Shown piece after piece: positions 43,908-52,721 of a DNA stretch of 64,000 nt. The notes beneath the pieces were generated by a model. That model did no database searches and had not been told where the DNA came from. It was given only the letters and a program-made list of their open reading frames with translations. Numbering within the stretch: the first letter of the stretch is position 1; the number at the start of each line of letters is the position of its first letter. Position numbers and translations under genes: made by a program. The stretch is from Oceanicaulis sp052055585 (GTDB lineage Bacteria; Pseudomonadota; Alphaproteobacteria; Caulobacterales; Maricaulaceae), in NCBI RefSeq assembly GCF_052055585.1, contig NZ_CP170485.1, forward strand, positions 992,001-1,056,000. Reading direction: 5' to 3'.

Positions 43908-45026
43908 TTACAGCACGGTCAACCAGTCGGGCTTCACATAAGGCACGCCCAGATCGTCGGCGGCGTCCTTGAAGGTCACCTCGCCCTCGGCGACGTTCAG
44001 GCCGCGCGCGAGGTGGATGTCGTCATTGAGGGCTTTCTTCGTGCCCTTGTCGGCGAGCGCCAGGGTGAAGGGCAGGGTGGCGTTGGTCAGCGCCAGCGTC
44101 GAAGTGCGCGCCACGGCGCCCGGCATGTTCGCCACGCAATAGTGCACGATGCCGTCCACGATATAGGTCGGGTCCTGGTGGGTGGTGGCGTGCGAGGTTT
44201 CAAAGCAGCCGCCCTGGTCGATCGCGATATCCACCAGCACTGCGCCTTCTTTCATCGTCGCCAGCATGTCGCGGGTGACCAGTTTCGGCGCAGCTGCGCC
44301 CGGCACCAGCACTGCGCCGATAACGAGATCGGCTTCCGCCACTTCCTCGGCGATGGCGCCTTGAGTGGAGAAGCGGGTCTTCACCTGACCGCGGAAGAAC
44401 TGGTCGGTTTCCGCGAGCTTCGGCAGGGAGCGATCGAGCACGGTCACGTCCGCCCGCAGGCCCAGCGCCATTTCGGCCGCGTGAGAGCCGGACACGCCCG
44501 CGCCCAGGATCACGACCTTGGCCGGGGTCACGCCCGGAACGCCGCCCATCAGCACGCCGCGGCCGCCCGCGGCCTTGTGCAGGGCGTTCGCGCCCACATG
44601 CACCGACATGCGGCCCGCCACTTCAGACATCGGACGCAGCAGTGGCAGACGGCCGTTTACGTCGGTGACGGTTTCATAGGCGATGGCGATGCAGCCGGAT
44701 TTGCGCAGGCCTTCGACCTGTTTGGGATCGGGTGCGATGTGCAGATAGGTGAACAGGGTGTGGTGCGGCTTGAGCATCGCCGTTTCGGACGGCTGGGGCT
44801 CTTTCACCTTCACGATCAGCTCGGCGGTGTCGAACACAGACGCGGCGTCCGCCAGGATCTGGGCGCCCGCCTCAACATATTCCTGGTTGGAGAAGCCTGC
44901 GCCATTGCCGGCGCCGTCCTGCATATAGACCTCATGGCCATGCGCGATCAGCTCGCGCGCGCCATTGGGGGTCAGGCCGACCCGGTATTCGTGGTTCTTG
45001 ATCTCGGTCGGAACACCAATGCGCAT
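43908..45026 (-). CDS. ald: alanine dehydrogenase
   Basis: NAD-dependent enzyme of 372 residues interconverting L-alanine and pyruvate plus ammonia. MRIGVPTEIKNHEYRVGLTP is the pyruvate-binding start, KVKEPQPSE and TYLHIAPD follow, and the NAD fold is VVILGAGVSGSHAAEMALG. The catalytic His lies in LFTYLHIA. A longer upstream frame lacks homology. Divergent from an Lrp-type gene, the common arrangement for ald with its activator AldR. Confidence 0.94.
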   Translation of the reverse strand: MRIGVPTEIKNHEYRVGLTPNGARELIAHGHEVYMQDGAGNGAGFSNQEYVEAGAQILADAASVFDTAELIVKVKEPQPSETAMLKPHHTLFTYLHIAPDPKQVEGLRKSGCIAIAYETVTDVNGRLPLLRPMSEVAGRMSVHVGANALHKAAGGRGVLMGGVPGVTPAKVVILGAGVSGSHAAEMALGLRADVTVLDRSLPKLAETDQFFRGQVKTRFSTQGAIAEEVAEADLVIGAVLVPGAAAPKLVTRDMLATMKEGAVLVDIAIDQGGCFETSHATTHQDPTYIVDGIVHYCVANMPGAVARTSTLALTNATLPFTLALADKGTKKALNDDIHLARGLNVAEGEVTFKDAADDLGVPYVKPDWLTVL

Positions 45027-45237
45027 CAATCTGCCTCCCGGCTGGCCGAGCCTGTATGGGGGAGGGCTCGACGGTGTGATTTTGCGCGGAAAATAGGGAT
45101 TATGTGCAGTATCCTGCAAGTAAAATTGTGATGTTCGAATTATTTTGCGTTTAGGTGTCAAAATGCGCCATGATGCGCTGCGTCATTGCACGTGTTCAGC
45201 GTGCCGACGCTAGAAATTTCGACGAACGGAAGACTGC

Positions 45238-45699
45238 ATGAAACTCGACGATATCGACGCCGCCATTTTGGGCGCGCTTCAGGAGGACGGACGTCTGACG
45301 AACGCCGACCTCGCCGAGCGAGTCGGTCTGTCGCCGTCCGCCTGTCATCGCCGGGTGAAGGCGTTGGAAGGCGAGGGCGTAATCGGGGGATATACCGCGC
45401 TGCTGAACGCCAATCGGGTCGGTCGCGGTCTGACCGTGATCGTGCTGGTGACGCTGGAGAACCAGAAGCGCGAGACCATGGAGGCGTTCGAGCGGGCCGT
45501 GGCGGGGATCGAGCATGTCAGTGATTGCTATCTGACCACCGGGGCGGAGGACTATTTCCTCCAGCTTCAGGTGCGCGATGCGCGCGATTACGAGCGGGTT
45601 CACCGCGAGCGCCTGTCCGGCCTGCCCGGCGTGGCGCGGCTCGTCTCCAACATCGCCATGCGCACGGTGTTTTCCCGGCGGGCGATGAGCGTTCAGTAA
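45238..45699 (+). CDS. Lrp/AsnC family regulator, probable activator of ald
   Basis: Feast/famine regulator of 153 residues: N-terminal winged HTH (DIDAAILGALQEDGRLTNAD, RVGLSPSACHRRVKAL) and C-terminal RAM ligand-binding domain (CYLTTGAEDYFLQLQV). The 210-base spacer to ald contains several AT-rich stretches suited to Lrp octamer wrapping. AldR-like amino-acid-responsive control of ald is inferred from position. Confidence 0.87.
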   Translation: MKLDDIDAAILGALQEDGRLTNADLAERVGLSPSACHRRVKALEGEGVIGGYTALLNANRVGRGLTVIVLVTLENQKRETMEAFERAVAGIEHVSDCYLTTGAEDYFLQLQVRDARDYERVHRERLSGLPGVARLVSNIAMRTVFSRRAMSVQ

Positions 45700-45753
45700 C
45701 GCAACAGGCCAAGCCCCATTGCCGCCAGCGCGCTTCAGCGCTAAATCGCGCGC

Positions 45754-46218
45754 ATGACCGATGAACGCTATTCCAAGCTGGACATGCTGGGCTCGGACGC
45801 GAGAGCGGCCGAGACCCCTGAAGAGGCGCGTCTTGAGCGGGTTGAGAACCCCACTCGGAACGCCGACTACATGATCCGCTTCGCCTGTCCGGAATTCACC
45901 TCGATCTGCCCGGTGACCGGCCAGCCCGATTTCGCCCATCTCGTGATCGACTATGCCCCGTCCAAATGGATCGTGGAGAGCAAGTCGCTGAAGCTCTTCC
46001 TTCAGAGCTTCCGCAATCATGGCGCCTTCCACGAAGCCTGCACGACCATGATCGGGCAGCGCCTGGTGGATGAGCTGGACCCCAAATGGCTGCGTATTGG
46101 CGGCTATTGGTATCCGCGCGGCGGCATCCCGATTGACGTGTTCGCCCAATGGGGCGAGGCGCCCAAAGGGCTGTGGATCCCCGATCAGGGCGTGCCGTCC
46201 TATCGCGGTCGCGGATAA
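45754..46218 (+). CDS. queF: NADPH-dependent preQ0 reductase
   Basis: Short (type I) QueF of 154 residues reducing 7-cyano-7-deazaguanine to the aminomethyl form in queuosine synthesis. The nucleophile Cys52 and Asp59 lie in FTSICPVTGQPDFA, and the QueF signature ESKSLKLFLQSFRNH follows, ending with WYPRGGIPIDVF. Single gene, terminated by a strong hairpin. Confidence 0.94.
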   Translation: MTDERYSKLDMLGSDARAAETPEEARLERVENPTRNADYMIRFACPEFTSICPVTGQPDFAHLVIDYAPSKWIVESKSLKLFLQSFRNHGAFHEACTTMIGQRLVDELDPKWLRIGGYWYPRGGIPIDVFAQWGEAPKGLWIPDQGVPSYRGRG

Positions 46219-46240
46219 CACATTTAAACGCATGAAGATT

Positions 46241-46275
46241 TAAGCCCTCCCGGCGCTCGCCGGGAGGGTTTTTTC
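46241..46275 (+). terminator. Rho-independent terminator of queF
   Basis: CCCTCCCGGCG pairs with CGCCGGGAGGG, followed by T6. Confidence 0.9.
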
Positions 46276-46327
46276 TGTGCGCTTCGCTCTGGTCAACCCG
46301 ACAGAATGACAGGTAGGTCGGTATTTT

Positions 46328-46374
46328 TGTCAGGTGTTGTTGACATGTGTGATGGGTGTCAGGTATGCATGACA
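46328..46374 (+). promoter_or_regulatory. promoter with two 18-bp operators (XRE operon)
   Basis: Two sites fit TGTCAGGTNNNNNTGACA, at 46328-46345 and 46357-46374, 29 bases apart. A promoter TTGACA (46340-46345), 18-base spacer and TATGCA (46364-46369) is built into them: the first operator covers the -35 and the second the -10. A related half-site (TGACAGGT) is at about 46308. The start codon is at 46405. Confidence 0.7.
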
Positions 46375-46404
46375 TATCGTCAGCTAGTCCTGAAAGGACG
46401 CAAT

Positions 46405-47298
46405 ATGTGTTCGAAAAACTCCAATCGCATCGGCGCCTTTGTCGCCATCGCTGTCGGCGTGGCCGTGGCGATTGTTTCCGCCAATCAGGCCCGCGCTGAA
46501 GACCGGGTCGTGGTTGAGCGCTCCGGCGCCGAGCAGGGCGCCAGCGTGGTCTACATTCCCGGCCTAGCCACGCCGGGCGCCGTCTACGGACCCACGGTCG
46601 AGCGTCATTCGGACTGGGACAATCATGTCGTGACCCTGAAAGGGTTCGGCGGCGGCGCCCAAGCGCCCGAAGCGCTGGAGAATGTGGTGGAGGGCGCCGC
46701 GCTCGACATCGCCGCATATCTGGAAACGGAAAACCTGCAAGATGTGGTGCTGGTGGGCCATTCCATGGGCGCACAGGTGGCGCTGCTGACCGCGGGCGCC
46801 GCGTCAGACCGGGTCGCTCATGTGATGGTCGTGGATTCTGCGCCGTTTCTCACCGGTCTTATGCAGCCGGGCGCGACGCCGGACATGATGGCGCCGCAGG
46901 CGGATGCGATCCGTCAGCAGATGAGCAATCTGCCGCGCGACGCCTATCTGGGGATGATGGCGCAAGGCCTGTACGTGCAGTCCATCACGACTGAAGGTCA
47001 GGCTCAGGTCATGAGCTGGATCGAAGGCGCGGACCAGATGGCGGTTGCCGCGGCCACCGCCGAGCTGATGTCCACCGACTTTGCGCCGTATCTGGCTGAT
47101 GTGCAGGCGCCTGTGACCCTTCTGTATGCCGAATTCCCTGAAATGGCGCCGGAACAGATCCGCCAGATGTTCGTGAGCCAGTATGAGGGCAAAGTCGAAC
47201 TCGAGGCGCGCGGTGTGGCCGACTCACGCCATTTCATCATGCTGGACCAGCCTGAGCGCTTCGCCGAGGAAATCGAGCGCGTGGTGGAAGGAGATTGA
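46405..47298 (+). CDS. exported alpha/beta hydrolase
   Basis: Alpha/beta-fold hydrolase of 297 residues with an N-terminal signal or anchor (AFVAIAVGVAVAIVSANQARA). The nucleophile elbow VGHSMGA carries Ser120, VVDSAPF is in the acid region and SRHFIMLDQP contains the catalytic histidine. The start MCSKNSNR is preceded by AAAGGA; an upstream frame runs through the operators and is rejected. First gene of a three-gene operon with a membrane protein and an XRE regulator. Confidence 0.85.
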   Translation: MCSKNSNRIGAFVAIAVGVAVAIVSANQARAEDRVVVERSGAEQGASVVYIPGLATPGAVYGPTVERHSDWDNHVVTLKGFGGGAQAPEALENVVEGAALDIAAYLETENLQDVVLVGHSMGAQVALLTAGAASDRVAHVMVVDSAPFLTGLMQPGATPDMMAPQADAIRQQMSNLPRDAYLGMMAQGLYVQSITTEGQAQVMSWIEGADQMAVAAATAELMSTDFAPYLADVQAPVTLLYAEFPEMAPEQIRQMFVSQYEGKVELEARGVADSRHFIMLDQPERFAEEIERVVEGD

Positions 47299-47300
47299 TC

Positions 47301-47693
47301 ATGACCATGACCCCTGCCGCGAAGACCTATATGCGGCGTATGCTGATTGTGATGGGCGCCTATATGGTCCTGCTGTTCGGCGCCGTCTGGGCTGACAACC
47401 ATCTGGAACTGAGTCAGCCGCTCCGCATTGTCCTCAGCCTTCTGCCTGTCCTGCCAGTCATCGCATGCATCGGAACGATCATCGCCTTTGTCCGGGCCAT
47501 GGATGAGGTGCAGGCCCGCATCGTGCTGGAATCCACCCTGATCGGGGCGATCGTGGTGGCGGTGGCGAGCTTCACCTACGGCATGCTGCGCGGCGTGACC
47601 GATTGGCCCGGGATTTATGAGGTCTGGTATCTGCCCGCCTTCATCGCCGTATCGGGCATCGCGCAGATCTTCGTGAAAAGGCGCTACCAGTGA
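47301..47693 (+). CDS. four-helix membrane protein of the XRE operon
   Basis: Inner-membrane protein of 130 residues with four helices (about 14-31, 43-65, 77-98 and 107-125). Preceded by AAGGAG and placed two bases after the hydrolase stop; its own stop overlaps the GTG of the XRE gene. Similar small membrane proteins commonly precede YgzD-type XRE genes; function unknown. Confidence 0.75.
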   Translation: MTMTPAAKTYMRRMLIVMGAYMVLLFGAVWADNHLELSQPLRIVLSLLPVLPVIACIGTIIAFVRAMDEVQARIVLESTLIGAIVVAVASFTYGMLRGVTDWPGIYEVWYLPAFIAVSGIAQIFVKRRYQ

Positions 47694-47893
47694 AGAACCG
47701 TATCCGAGTACTTCGCGCGGAGCGGCGCTGGTCCCAGGCGGATCTCGGTGAGCGGGTCGGCGTCTCGCGCCAGGCGATCAATGCGGTGGAGACCTCCAAG
47801 CACGACCCGTCCCTGTCGCTGGCTTTCAAGATCGCCGAAGCCTTCGAGGCGAAGATCGAGGATGTCTTCGATCCCCATGGCGAGCCGGACTGA
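47690..47893 (+). CDS. small XRE-family HTH regulator (YgzD-like)
   Basis: Stand-alone helix-turn-helix protein of 67 residues: RIRVLRAERRWSQADLGERV, GVSRQAINAVETSK and DPSLSLAFKIAEAFEAKIEDVF give the full XRE fold with nothing else. GTG start overlaps the preceding stop (GTGA). Most likely represses its own operon through the paired operators upstream. Confidence 0.88.
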   Translation: MKNRIRVLRAERRWSQADLGERVGVSRQAINAVETSKHDPSLSLAFKIAEAFEAKIEDVFDPHGEPD

Positions 47894-47930
47894 ATAGCCC
47901 GTCGCCTTGAATTCGCCCCGTCAGTGAATG

Positions 47931-47969
47931 GCCTGTTCAGCTCAATCAATTGAAGCTGAACAGGCTTTT
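47931..47969 (+). terminator. Rho-independent terminator of the XRE operon
   Basis: GCCTGTTCAGCT pairs with AGCTGAACAGGC around an 11-base loop, followed by TTTTC. Confidence 0.85.
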
Positions 47970-48046
47970 CCATTCGGGTTCAGCAAGCCTCTGCCAGTCT
48001 CTCCTTGTCACGGACGCTGATGTCCGATCTGAAAGGGAGACACTCC

Positions 48047-48556
48047 ATGCTCAAACGCTCGCTTTTCGCTGCTGGCCTCGGTCTGACCGTCCTCGCGCTG
48101 GCGCCGACCGCACACGCCCAGTCACGCAATTCCATCGAAATCCGTCAGTCCGGTTACGCCAATGAGCTGGCCGCTCGCGTGGACGGTCATCGCAACCGGC
48201 TGAGCCTTGAACAGCGCGGCGTGCGCCAGTTCATCTCCACCTTGCAGGACGGCACGCGCAATGGTGCGCAGGTCTCCCAGGAGGGCGGCGACAATCAGGC
48301 CGGCCTCAACCAGCAGGGCCGCCGCAACCGTGTCGTCATCGGTCAGGAAGGCTGGCTCAACGACGCCTTCAGCTCGCAGTCAGGCTACGGCAATGTGGTC
48401 GGTGTCGCCCAGATTGGCGAGGGGCATCAGGCCATTACCAGCCAGGAAGGCTCCAACAATGCGCTGGGCGTCATCCAGATCGGCCGTGGCCAGTTCACCG
48501 ATGTGCGCCAGACCGGGTCAGGCAATGTGACCCTCGTCATTCAGGGCGGCTTCTAG
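48047..48556 (+). CDS. curlin repeat protein (CsgA/CsgB-like)
   Basis: Secreted amyloid subunit of 169 residues. Signal peptide MLKRSLFAAGLGLTVLALAP ends at THAQS. The mature part is made of curlin-type repeats with regularly placed Gln, Gly and Asn: IEIRQSGYAN, LSLEQRGVRQ, AQVSQEGGDNQ, VVIGQEGWLND, VGVAQIGEGHQ, GVIQIGRGQ, and DVRQTGSGN, seven or so strands-loops-strands. It would be exported through CsgG as curli. Ribosome site AAAGGGAG. The partner CsgH-like gene follows after 73 bases. No csgG, csgE or csgF is in the window. Confidence 0.82.
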   Translation: MLKRSLFAAGLGLTVLALAPTAHAQSRNSIEIRQSGYANELAARVDGHRNRLSLEQRGVRQFISTLQDGTRNGAQVSQEGGDNQAGLNQQGRRNRVVIGQEGWLNDAFSSQSGYGNVVGVAQIGEGHQAITSQEGSNNALGVIQIGRGQFTDVRQTGSGNVTLVIQGGF

Positions 48557-48629
48557 GTCATGACGTGAAAAATGTGTGAGACGGCCGGCTCCCGGCGTCG
48601 GCCGACACCCCCAAACAGGAGGAACAGCC

Positions 48630-49064
48630 ATGCGTATGACATCCATAATTCTGGCGATCTCCGGCTCTGTCGGCCTCGTGGCGGCCTGCGCCCATGCGCA
48701 ATCTGAGACGGTCGCCGGCTCTGACGCCAAAGCGCCATCGCCTTGTGCGCTCAGCCTGATGCAAACCGATACCGGACGCGCGCTCATCGCCGAAGCGGCG
48801 CCCGGTCTGGTCGGGCGCTGGTCTCTGCAGGCAGGTGGTCCTGCAATGATGATGGAGCAGTCCGGCGATCTTGAAGATCGTCCGGCGGATCAATGGCGGC
48901 TGGCGCGTCTTGATCTGGCGTCCCCGTCTGGCCCCGCGCCAGAACTGGACACACTGCGTCCCGGTCAGACTGTGATCAGCGGTTCACCCGATACTCCGGT
49001 GTTCGCGTCCTTACAGATCGAGGATGAGGCGGGACGCCTGATTTGCACCGCCGAGCTGGGCTAG
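48630..49064 (+). CDS. CsgH-like curli accessory protein
   Basis: Exported protein of 144 residues with signal peptide (ISGSVGLVAACAHAQS). The mature domain starts PCALSLMQTDTGRALIAEA and ends LQIEDEAGRLICTAEL, a compact beta-sandwich with two cysteines at the ends, matching CsgH, the alphaproteobacterial counterpart of the amyloid inhibitor CsgC. The assignment also rests on position behind the curlin gene. A GGAGGAA site precedes the ATG. Its TAG shares CTAG with the convergent LOG gene. Confidence 0.65.
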   Translation: MRMTSIILAISGSVGLVAACAHAQSETVAGSDAKAPSPCALSLMQTDTGRALIAEAAPGLVGRWSLQAGGPAMMMEQSGDLEDRPADQWRLARLDLASPSGPAPELDTLRPGQTVISGSPDTPVFASLQIEDEAGRLICTAELG

Positions 49065-49603
49065 GCCGTCCACTCGCTTTCAAGGCGGTTGATGGCGGCG
49101 TCCGGCTCCGCGTGAAAGCTGATGGTGCGGATCACATTGTCTTGAGCGAATCCGGCGTCGACCACTTTCAGGAGCAGGGTTTCCAGAGGTCCCCAAAACT
49201 CTGCATCCAGAAAGGCGGCGGGTTTCTCGTGGCGGCCCAGCTGGCGCAACATGATCATGTCGAAGATTTCTTCGAGCGTGCCCGCGCCGCCCGGCAGGAC
49301 GAGAAAGCCGTCCGCTTCTTCAACCATGATGGCCTTGCGGGAGGCGAGGGTGGCGGTGATGCGCGGCTCGACGCCTTCTTGCAGGCCTTCCAGCGGAATC
49401 AGGAATTCGGGGATGACGCCCAGAACCTCGCCGCCTTCTTCGAGTGCGGCCCGGGCCAGTCGGCCCATAAGCCCCGACTCAGCGCCGCCATAGACCAGTC
49501 GAAGCCCTTTGCGGGCGATGGCGCGGCCCGTGTCTTCAGCCAGTTTTGCAAATCGGGCGTCACTGCCCTCGCTCGATCCGCAAAATACGCAGATGCTCCG
49601 CAT
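49061..49603 (-). CDS. LOG family protein (cytokinin-type phosphoribohydrolase)
   Basis: Rossmann-like nucleoside monophosphate hydrolase of 180 residues, once annotated as lysine decarboxylase. ICVFCGSSEGSD begins the fold, LVYGGAESGLMG binds phosphate, and the signature pair Arg89-Lys90 (ASRKAIM) with LPGGAGTLEEIF gives the PGGxGTxxE motif ending at Glu112. Such enzymes release ribose 5-phosphate from AMP or modified AMP. MRSICVF is the chosen start. Confidence 0.88.
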   Translation of the reverse strand: MRSICVFCGSSEGSDARFAKLAEDTGRAIARKGLRLVYGGAESGLMGRLARAALEEGGEVLGVIPEFLIPLEGLQEGVEPRITATLASRKAIMVEEADGFLVLPGGAGTLEEIFDMIMLRQLGRHEKPAAFLDAEFWGPLETLLLKVVDAGFAQDNVIRTISFHAEPDAAINRLESEWTA

Positions 49604-49743
49604 TTTCGCCTCACAAATTTTCGATAAAGTCTGCAAACGCGGATTGAAACGTACAGACGAGACGTTCAGCATTACCAAGATGGCGCATTCGGCGCGAGGC
49701 TTGCATAGCAGTGCCGACCCGTCAGAACGTGAGGAGTACGCTC

Positions 49744-50742
49744 ATGGCCGCAACGCGGTCCTTTCTGATTGCCACAGCCCTGCTGATCATCGCCGTCGCC
49801 GCGGCGGCGATCTTCATTGTCATGCGTCCCGGTCCCGGTGTGATCGGCGCGCCCGACACGCCTGCCGCCACGCAACCGGCCCAGTCACCGGCCCAGTCGA
49901 GCCAGGAGACTTCAGCGCTGATCCCGCCCACCTTCGATATTGTGCGCGTGGATCCGCGCGGCACTGCAGTCATCGCAGGCCGCGGCGCCCCGGGCTCTGA
50001 AGTCGTGCTGATGGTGGGGGAAGAGGAAATCTCCCGCGTCTCCATCGATAATGCCGGCGAATGGGTGATGATCGTGGATCGTCCGCTGCCCGCCGGCTCG
50101 GTTGAGCTGTCGCTTCTGATGATCACGCCCGCCGGTCAGGAAATCCGCTCCGATCAGGTCGTTGTGGTCTCTGTACCGGAAGGCCGTGATGAAACCCCGC
50201 TTGTGGTGCTCGGGCGTCCGGGTGAGGCGAGCCGTGTCCTGCAGGGGCCGTTTGATGGCTTGACTGTAGGCCCGCTGTCGCTGTCCACCGTGGACTATGA
50301 TGACAGCGGCGCCGTGATCTTCGCCGGTCGGGCGGATCCGGGCTCTGATGTGCGGGTTCTGGCCAATGGCGATGTGGTGGGCCGCACCACGGCGGATGAT
50401 GCCGGGCGCTGGGTGATCCGCGCCGGATCTGCATTTGCGCCGGGCGTCTATGACCTGCAGGTGGACCAGCTGGATGAAGACGGCCGCGTGACGGCTGTCA
50501 TCGTCCTGCCGTTCGAACGGGCCGAGCCCGAAGCGGCGCGCGCCGCCCAGCAATCGGGCCGTGTCATTGTGCAGCCGGGCAACTCGCTCTGGCGGATCGC
50601 CCGTCGTCTGTATGGCGAAGGTCTGCAGTACACGGTGATCTACGAAGCCAATCGCGATCAGATCCGCGACCCCAATCTCATCTATCCCGGCCAGGTCTTC
50701 AACGCGCCGGGCGATGAGGCCGGAGACGACTCCCGGCAATAA
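49744..50742 (+). CDS. membrane-anchored LysM protein with Ig-like repeats
   Basis: Protein of 332 residues: one N-terminal helix (FLIATALLIIAVAAAAIFIV), a Pro/Gln/Ser-rich linker, two related beta domains (DPRGTAVIAGRGAPGSEVVLMV with DNAGEWVM, and DSGAVIFAGRADPGSDVRVL with DDAGRWVI), and a C-terminal LysM motif (PGNSLWRIARRLYGEGLQY, NLIYPGQVF) that binds peptidoglycan. It probably spans inner membrane to cell wall. Ribosome site GAGGAG. Confidence 0.87.
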   Translation: MAATRSFLIATALLIIAVAAAAIFIVMRPGPGVIGAPDTPAATQPAQSPAQSSQETSALIPPTFDIVRVDPRGTAVIAGRGAPGSEVVLMVGEEEISRVSIDNAGEWVMIVDRPLPAGSVELSLLMITPAGQEIRSDQVVVVSVPEGRDETPLVVLGRPGEASRVLQGPFDGLTVGPLSLSTVDYDDSGAVIFAGRADPGSDVRVLANGDVVGRTTADDAGRWVIRAGSAFAPGVYDLQVDQLDEDGRVTAVIVLPFERAEPEAARAAQQSGRVIVQPGNSLWRIARRLYGEGLQYTVIYEANRDQIRDPNLIYPGQVFNAPGDEAGDDSRQ

Positions 50743-50793
50743 GGCGCCGGGGCGGCATGGTGCCGCCCCGCACCTCGCCCTAAATAGGGCTTC

Positions 50794-52626
50794 ATGCGAC
50801 ATCACGATTCCGCCAATCCCACAGAAGGCCCCGCACCCGAAGGGCGTCTGGGGGAGGCCATTTCACGCCTTCTCGCCATTCTGGCCTCTGACGACATGCG
50901 GCGCTGGCGCCCACGCATGGCGATCGCCTTTCTCATCACGCTGGCGTCCAAGGGCTTCGCGGTGGCGTCGCCGATCGCCTTTGGCGAGGGGGTGAACGTT
51001 CTGACCCGGGGCGCCGTGGATGGCGCACTGGCGATGGGGCTGTTCGGTTCTGCGGCGCTGATGTTTCTCGCCTATGGCCTGTTGCGCTTCGCCTCGACCG
51101 GGGCGCCGCAACTGCGCGACGCGATCTTTGCCCCCGTCTCCCAGGACGCGCAGCGCCTGACCGCCGTGCAGGGCTTTGCGCATGTGCAGACCCTGTCGCT
51201 GAGCTTTCATCAGACCAAGCGCACCGGCGCGATGAACCGCATCATTGATCGCGGCGCCAACGCGGTCGATTTCCTGCTGCGCTTTCTGGTCTTCAACATC
51301 CTGCCTGCGCTGGTCGAGCTGGTGCTGGCGGCGGTCGTGGCGGCGGTTCTGTATGGCTGGGCGTTCTCGGTGATCATCGTGGTGGCGGTCATCGCCTATG
51401 CCGTGGTGACCGGGCTGATGACCGAATGGCGGGTGAAGCTGCGCCGTCAGATGAACGAGGCGGACACCGAGGTGAACGCCCGCGCTGTGGATACCCTGAC
51501 CAATTTTGAGACAGTGAAAGCCTTTGCCGCTGAACAGCGCGAGGCGGACCGGTTTGACGCGGCCAAGACGCGTTATGCCGAGGCGGCCTCAAAGTCTCAG
51601 CAGAGCCTCGCCGGGCTGAACGCGGCTCAGGCCGCGATCATGAATGGCGGCCTGCTGGCGGTGGCGCTGACGGGCGCCTTCAAGGTGCTCAATGGCCAGC
51701 TGGAGGCCGGCGATGTCGCCGCCCTGACGCTGATGCTGATGAATGTCTATCAGCCGCTGAACATTCTGGGCTGGGCCTATCGCGAGATCAAACAGGCGAG
51801 CGTGGATCTCGAACGCCTGTTCCAGACCCTCAAGCTCAAGCCTGAAGTGGCTGACAAGCCCGATGCGCCCGCGCTGGCGCTCAAGGGGGGCGGCGTCCGG
51901 TTTGAAGGCGTTAGCTTTGCTCATGATGGCCGTGACCGGTCTGTGTCCGATGTCAGTTTCGAGATTGCGCCGGGCAGCTTTGTGGGCCTCGCCGGACCGT
52001 CGGGCGCGGGCAAATCCACGCTGCTGCGCCTTCTGTTCCGTTTTTATGATCCTGATGAAGGGCGTGTGCTGATTGACGGGCAGGACATCGCGGGCGTCAC
52101 CCAGTCGAGCCTGCGCAATGCGCTGGGGCTGGTGCCGCAGGATGTGGTCCTGTTCAACGATACCTTGCGGGAGAACATCCTGTATGGCTGGCCCGAAGCG
52201 GATGAGGACGCCTTGTGGGATGCAGTGGAGCGCGCCCGGCTGGGCGAGTTTGTCCGCTCCCTTCCCAAAGGGCTTGAGACCCGGGTCGGCGAACGCGGTT
52301 TGAAACTGTCCGGTGGTGAGAAGCAACGGGTCGGCGTCGCCCGGGCGATCCTGAAAAACCCGCCCATCCTCATTCTCGATGAAGCGACCTCGGCGCTGGA
52401 TTCCGAAACCGAGAGCGAGGTTCAGGCCGCGCTGGCCGAAGCGGCGCGCGGGCGGACGACCATCGCCGTGGCGCACCGTCTGTCCACCATCGCCAAGGCC
52501 GATCAGATCATCGTTCTGGAGGATGGCCATGTGGTGGAGCAGGGCGATCACATGGCGCTGCTCGGTCAGGAGGGGCGCTACGCCTCCATGTGGAGACGCC
52601 AGGCCGAGGCGGGTGAGCTGGCGTAA
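50794..52626 (+). CDS. Atm1-type ABC exporter
   Basis: Half-transporter of 610 residues, membrane domain first and ATPase second, working as a homodimer in the inner membrane. Six helices precede the nucleotide domain; Walker A is GPSGAGKST near 401, the signature is LSGGEKQRVGVA, Walker B is ILILDEATSALD, and H-loop is VAHRLS. ALGLVPQDVVLFNDTLRENI is strongly Atm1/HMT1-like. Relatives export glutathione derivatives or sulfur species needed for cytosolic redox and metal balance. Confidence 0.9.
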   Translation: MRHHDSANPTEGPAPEGRLGEAISRLLAILASDDMRRWRPRMAIAFLITLASKGFAVASPIAFGEGVNVLTRGAVDGALAMGLFGSAALMFLAYGLLRFASTGAPQLRDAIFAPVSQDAQRLTAVQGFAHVQTLSLSFHQTKRTGAMNRIIDRGANAVDFLLRFLVFNILPALVELVLAAVVAAVLYGWAFSVIIVVAVIAYAVVTGLMTEWRVKLRRQMNEADTEVNARAVDTLTNFETVKAFAAEQREADRFDAAKTRYAEAASKSQQSLAGLNAAQAAIMNGGLLAVALTGAFKVLNGQLEAGDVAALTLMLMNVYQPLNILGWAYREIKQASVDLERLFQTLKLKPEVADKPDAPALALKGGGVRFEGVSFAHDGRDRSVSDVSFEIAPGSFVGLAGPSGAGKSTLLRLLFRFYDPDEGRVLIDGQDIAGVTQSSLRNALGLVPQDVVLFNDTLRENILYGWPEADEDALWDAVERARLGEFVRSLPKGLETRVGERGLKLSGGEKQRVGVARAILKNPPILILDEATSALDSETESEVQAALAEAARGRTTIAVAHRLSTIAKADQIIVLEDGHVVEQGDHMALLGQEGRYASMWRRQAEAGELA

Positions 52627-52721
52627 TTCGCCGGGTATTTGGCAGGTCGTTTTTTCGACCCATTCGTGCATAAGAACCGCTTGGCCTGACGGGACGCAGG
52701 CTCTGACCGGGACATGGGCGA

